Source: Bradyrhizobium daqingense
GTDB lineage: Bacteria; Pseudomonadota; Alphaproteobacteria; Rhizobiales; Xanthobacteraceae
NCBI RefSeq assembly: GCF_021044685.1
Contig: NZ_CP088014.1
Location: 6,868,001 to 6,932,000, forward strand
Direction: 5' to 3'
DNA length: 64,000 nucleotides
Part shown: in pieces, positions 61,284 through 64,000 of the stretch
How positions within the stretch are numbered: the stretch's first letter is position 1
Layout of the letters: every line of letters begins with the position of its first letter
Made by a program: the position numbers and the translations under genes
Notes under the pieces: generated by a model
What the model was told of the DNA's origin: nothing
Database searches by the model: none
What the model saw: only the letters and a program-made list of their open reading frames with translations

Positions 61284-62378
61284 TCAACGACGAGATATCC
61301 CATTTGTCTTGACATCCTGCACAATGGCGCCCGTGAGCATGTTCACGTTGCGCACATAGATCGACTTGGCGCTGTTGTCGTTGGGTCCGCCGCGAATGGG
61401 ACCGCCAAATGCCAGTCCCGACGAGGTCCTCGAAGGATCGAAATAGTTATCGCGGACCGTAAATGCGTTCACGATATCGGCGACAGTGACGCCTGTGAAC
61501 GCGTTCACTGCACCAGTCAACGTGTTGTTGCCGATTTCGCCCGAGATGATCCTGCCGGCGTTGGAGCCAATGTCAGGCTCCACCATGAACCCCTGGCTCG
61601 TCCCTCCGCTCTGGGCGGTCGTGTTGTACTCGACGGTCACCGTGAACGGCCCGTCGATGAACTCCGTGTAGTCGCCGTGCGCGCCGGGCGCCATGCCAGC
61701 ATTCTGAATGAGATTGTATTGGAGAACGAGGCCTGCTGCCCGACCGCCATTGTGCATTTGAACCATGTCGCCGCCGGCGTTCTTCAGCCAGCAATACTGG
61801 ACGGTCAGCGTACCTGAGCCACGGCTTTCGATGAGGCCGCCGACGTTGGGCTCGTTGTGGCCGTCAATCGTGCAGTACGCGACCCTCACGTTCGATGACG
61901 ACACCGCCGCAAGGACGGGTTGGTTGCGATTGCCGCCAACGAGGAAATTGCAGTTTTGAATCGTCGCATCATCTCCCTCGACCACGACGCCCCAGCCACC
62001 ATCGACGGAGAAATCATAGCCATCCAGCGTGATGCCGTTTCCGGTTACGGTGACGAGCCGCTTTCTGCGATCGACCGTCACCCCGGTCATCGAAATTGCG
62101 GCAGGATCCTTGAACTCGATCCCCGCCGGATGACCCACGCAATAGTCGACCCCTGCAACACGCCAAGGAGGACGAGTGCGATATCGGCTAAGCAGCGAGG
62201 GATACTGAACGTCGCAACGAGGCGCACTGGGGGCCCCATCGCTGTTCTGGTCGTATGCCCGCGACGCATGTGTGTCCTCGGCCGCTGTTGCGAGAGAGAG
62301 ATCTGTATGCAGTGCCGCTGCGGCAGCAAATGCGCAGGCAAGCAAGCCTCCAACGGTTGCTGTCAAAGGCGACTGCAT
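61284..62378 (-). CDS. Exported right-handed beta-helix protein, paralogue of the type I substrate domain
   Basis: A 364-residue protein from ATG 62378 with a Sec signal (SPLTATVGGLLACAFAAAAA). The mature part is one parallel beta-helix domain that aligns end-to-end with residues 30-312 of the secreted 920-residue protein (ITLDGYDFSVDGGWGVVVEG, SGTLTVQYCWLKNAGGDMVQ, NLIQNAGMAPGAHGDYTEFI, NYFDPSRTSSGLAFGGPIRG). It has cysteines at C80, C143, C169 and C196 where the secreted version has His or Ser, the last three 26-27 residues apart, about one coil. It lies between the polymerase and acyltransferase genes, so a glycan lyase or epimerase role is plausible, but no catalytic residues can be proved. 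Confidence 0.85.
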   Translation of the reverse strand: MQSPLTATVGGLLACAFAAAAALHTDLSLATAAEDTHASRAYDQNSDGAPSAPRCDVQYPSLLSRYRTRPPWRVAGVDYCVGHPAGIEFKDPAAISMTGVTVDRRKRLVTVTGNGITLDGYDFSVDGGWGVVVEGDDATIQNCNFLVGGNRNQPVLAAVSSSNVRVAYCTIDGHNEPNVGGLIESRGSGTLTVQYCWLKNAGGDMVQMHNGGRAAGLVLQYNLIQNAGMAPGAHGDYTEFIDGPFTVTVEYNTTAQSGGTSQGFMVEPDIGSNAGRIISGEIGNNTLTGAVNAFTGVTVADIVNAFTVRDNYFDPSRTSSGLAFGGPIRGGPNDNSAKSIYVRNVNMLTGAIVQDVKTNGISRR

Positions 62379-62385
62379 GACACAC

Positions 62386-63753
62386 CTACCATCGACGCCC
62401 GGTCGCCGGAGCATAGACCGGAGGACCATACCATGCAGGGGAAAGTTCGCTGAGGTGTCTCGTCCCCCAAAAATGTTCATAGAGTGAAGCCCGTATTCCG
62501 ATATACGCACCCCAAACCATCCACATCGTGTTCCAGTAGTGCACGGTGAGTCCAACCAGCACCAATGTCATGACCGCGAGCGTGAAGCCCGAACGCATCC
62601 TGTCCATGTACTCATCCAGCGTCGGGCCGACGCTCTTTCGCCCGAACCCGACGTAGAAGGAGGTCACGTTGGCCAGCAGCATGAAGACTACGATCGGAAT
62701 ACCAAACCGGAGCGCGATGACCAGCCAAACGGCGTCCACCGAAGCATTGTCGAAAAATTCCAGGCCTGCGCCAATATCGCCGAAACCAAAGCCTGCCCAG
62801 GGAGCGAAACCGATATTGTAGAAGGCTCGATCCCATGTGGCCTTGCGAAAATAGCCCGTCGAGGGATCGAGCGTGAGGTGCGCGACGATCCAGGAGGTCG
62901 GATTGTTGGTGGTGAGGTAGATGAAGGCGAGCACGGCTCCGATGACGGCTGCGAACGCCTTCCACCGCCATGGATTGGATTTCATGAGCCGGTCATAACT
63001 AAAGACCGACAAGACGACCATGAACATCAACATTGGCGCTGAAGACATCGCCAGGAAGCATCCCAGGAAAGCAACCCCAACCCAGCCGATCCGAGACAGC
63101 CGGCTCTCCGAGTACAGAAAGATCGCTCCGGCAGCCGTGCAGAACGTCCCATAGGAGATCGCGTGCGGAAAGACCGACGCCGCTCTCATCAGGCCATTTC
63201 TGAACTCCGGCTCGCTGTTCAGCCCGAGAAAGCTGTTGACGACGAGCTTGCCCGACATGTGGTCGACCATTGCGACAGCGACGATTATCGTCACTGCGAT
63301 CTTCAAGCCCTTGATGAACTCCGCGACCGCCAGGCGTCCGAAAAAGAACGCGCGTCCGACAATATAGCCGCCCAGCAGTTCGAGCGTCACCGCACCCGCC
63401 GAGGACAATTCGGAGGGACGGTTCTCCTGCGCTGATACTCCCAGCATCCAAACCGCCGCCAGCAAGACGAACAGATCGCAGGCAACGAACCGCCGTCCCT
63501 TCTGCAGCAACAAGAAGAGAGCCGGAATCAACAGCAAAGCGATGACCAACCGTTCGGGATTGAACTTCGCGCTCCCGAGCAAAAAGCTCATATCGGCGGG
63601 CAACACGACCCCGGCAAAGAAAAGCCAGGTCGCGATCGGATGTGAGCGTTGCGGAACCCCACTGGCACTCGGAAGCAGCGAAGGCTCACGCTCGATCTGG
63701 CCCGTGGCTACCGCAGCGCTGGCGAGGCGGATCCTCAACGAATGTCTCCCCAC
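62386..63753 (-). CDS. Polysaccharide polymerase / O-antigen-ligase-like membrane protein
   Basis: A 455-residue protein from GTG 63753, with 10-12 membrane segments (ATWLFFAGVVLPADMSFLLG, LVIALLLIPALFLLLQ, LFVLLAAVWMLGVSA, AFAAVIGAVLAFIYLTT). A large external loop before the last helices (WIVAHLTLDPSTGYFRKATW, DRAFYNIGFAPWAGFGFGDI) is the usual Wzy/WaaL-like catalytic loop. It starts the visible run polymerase-betahelix-acyltransferase-GT4-GT2 and ends 7 bp before the beta-helix start. No Wzx flippase is in the window. Function by family and context only. Confidence 0.82.
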   Translation of the reverse strand: MGRHSLRIRLASAAVATGQIEREPSLLPSASGVPQRSHPIATWLFFAGVVLPADMSFLLGSAKFNPERLVIALLLIPALFLLLQKGRRFVACDLFVLLAAVWMLGVSAQENRPSELSSAGAVTLELLGGYIVGRAFFFGRLAVAEFIKGLKIAVTIIVAVAMVDHMSGKLVVNSFLGLNSEPEFRNGLMRAASVFPHAISYGTFCTAAGAIFLYSESRLSRIGWVGVAFLGCFLAMSSAPMLMFMVVLSVFSYDRLMKSNPWRWKAFAAVIGAVLAFIYLTTNNPTSWIVAHLTLDPSTGYFRKATWDRAFYNIGFAPWAGFGFGDIGAGLEFFDNASVDAVWLVIALRFGIPIVVFMLLANVTSFYVGFGRKSVGPTLDEYMDRMRSGFTLAVMTLVLVGLTVHYWNTMWMVWGAYIGIRASLYEHFWGTRHLSELSPAWYGPPVYAPATGRRW

Positions 63754-63828
63754 CTGTTGGAGCGATTAGCTCCCCGGCCCTGCAACAGGACGCTCTTCAC
63801 CATGCCAAAGCCGCCGAATGGAAGATCA

Positions 63829-64000
63829 TCAGCGCCTGAACATTCTCGGAATCTGCCAGACGATCGGGGGGATGAAGGGCTTGATGACCTCGAGGGTCGT
63901 TCGCTTCCTGACCTCGCCCGGCCGCATTTTGAAGATCGTCGTATGGTCTTCGGACATCTCGTCTTCCGGTCGACCATTGGTGTAGTAGTAGAGCGCGATC
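63829..64000 (-). CDS. 2OG-Fe(II)-oxygenase-like protein, C-terminal part
   Basis: The last 56 residues of a gene that begins beyond the window. IALYYYTNGRPEDEMSEDHT, then TIFKMRPGEVRKR, resembles the end of 2-oxoglutarate/iron oxygenases of the prolyl-hydroxylase-like group often seen in glycan loci (S-x-ALYYYTNGRP). The frame ends at TGA 63829-63831, 75 bp before the polymerase start, so it is likely upstream in the same operon. The catalytic part is not visible. Confidence 0.55.
   Translation of the reverse strand, partial: IALYYYTNGRPEDEMSEDHTTIFKMRPGEVRKRTTLEVIKPFIPPIVWQIPRMFRR

Overview
The window reads as chromosomal DNA of a Bradyrhizobium-like alphaproteobacterium. It is GC-rich and dense with genes. 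Markers include a B3 metallo-beta-lactamase that closely matches what I remember of BJP-1 of B. diazoefficiens, a xoxF / cytochrome c / glutathione-formaldehyde dehydrogenase / gfa run, a full hut cluster, and dispersed palindromic repeats of the Bradyrhizobium type. The genus call rests on remembered protein sequence and gene order; no search was run. No rRNA, tRNA, CRISPR array, IS element or replication origin was recognised.

Region 1 (0-4 kb): a frameshifted FUSC-like membrane gene, a Bug-type periplasmic binding protein, a small membrane protein and an AraC regulator. Region 2 (4.3-14.9 kb) is a periplasmic-oxidation block: lanthanide-type methanol dehydrogenase XoxF, its cytochrome c, class III alcohol dehydrogenase and Gfa; then an IorAB-type molybdenum hydroxylase, a second PQQ dehydrogenase that also carries the lanthanide-type Asp but lacks the vicinal Cys pair, and a Rieske protein. 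Region 3 (15-21.8 kb): truncated haemoglobin, 3-hydroxybutyryl-CoA dehydrogenase, an orphan PstS, low-complexity proteins, the metallo-beta-lactamase and a wrecked EAL gene.

Region 4 (21.8-33.3 kb): histidine utilisation. hutI-hutH-hutU and hutF-hutC diverge around a perfect 20-bp palindrome, the likely HutC operator. A NitT/TauT-type ABC transporter and an M20-family amidohydrolase follow hutC; no hutG is present, so the hydrolase is a candidate for the last step. Region 5 (33.4-42.4 kb): a BamA-type assembly factor, a repeat-rich 1.3-kb spacer, an AhpD-like protein with a TetR regulator, a zinc-metallochaperone GTPase behind a perfect 22-bp Zur-like palindrome, and TetR and Crp/Fnr regulators. 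Region 6 (42.4-50.5 kb) has many small genes and several AT-rich spacers: phasin, a LuxR-type response regulator, an H-NS-like protein, two related small coiled-coil proteins, an exported Gly-rich protein plus its decayed paralogue, a two-gene unit ending in a formyltransferase, and a LapG-like cysteine protease.

Region 7 (50.9-64 kb) is the most unusual part. A type I secretion operon (HlyD, ABC ATPase and a cysteine-free 920-residue substrate) lies beside a polysaccharide operon (polymerase/ligase-like membrane protein, exported beta-helix protein, FemAB/CelD-type acyltransferase, GT4, GT2, and upstream a partial 2OG-Fe(II)-oxygenase-like gene). The two operons share one right-handed beta-helix domain in two export formats. 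In the type I substrate it is Cys-free and joined to Ig-like, Trp-rich/calcium-loop and RTX-type C-terminal modules. In the Sec copy it is a single domain with cysteines at one-coil spacing. I infer a surface-glycan system with a cell-retained and a released version of the same glycan-active or glycan-binding fold.
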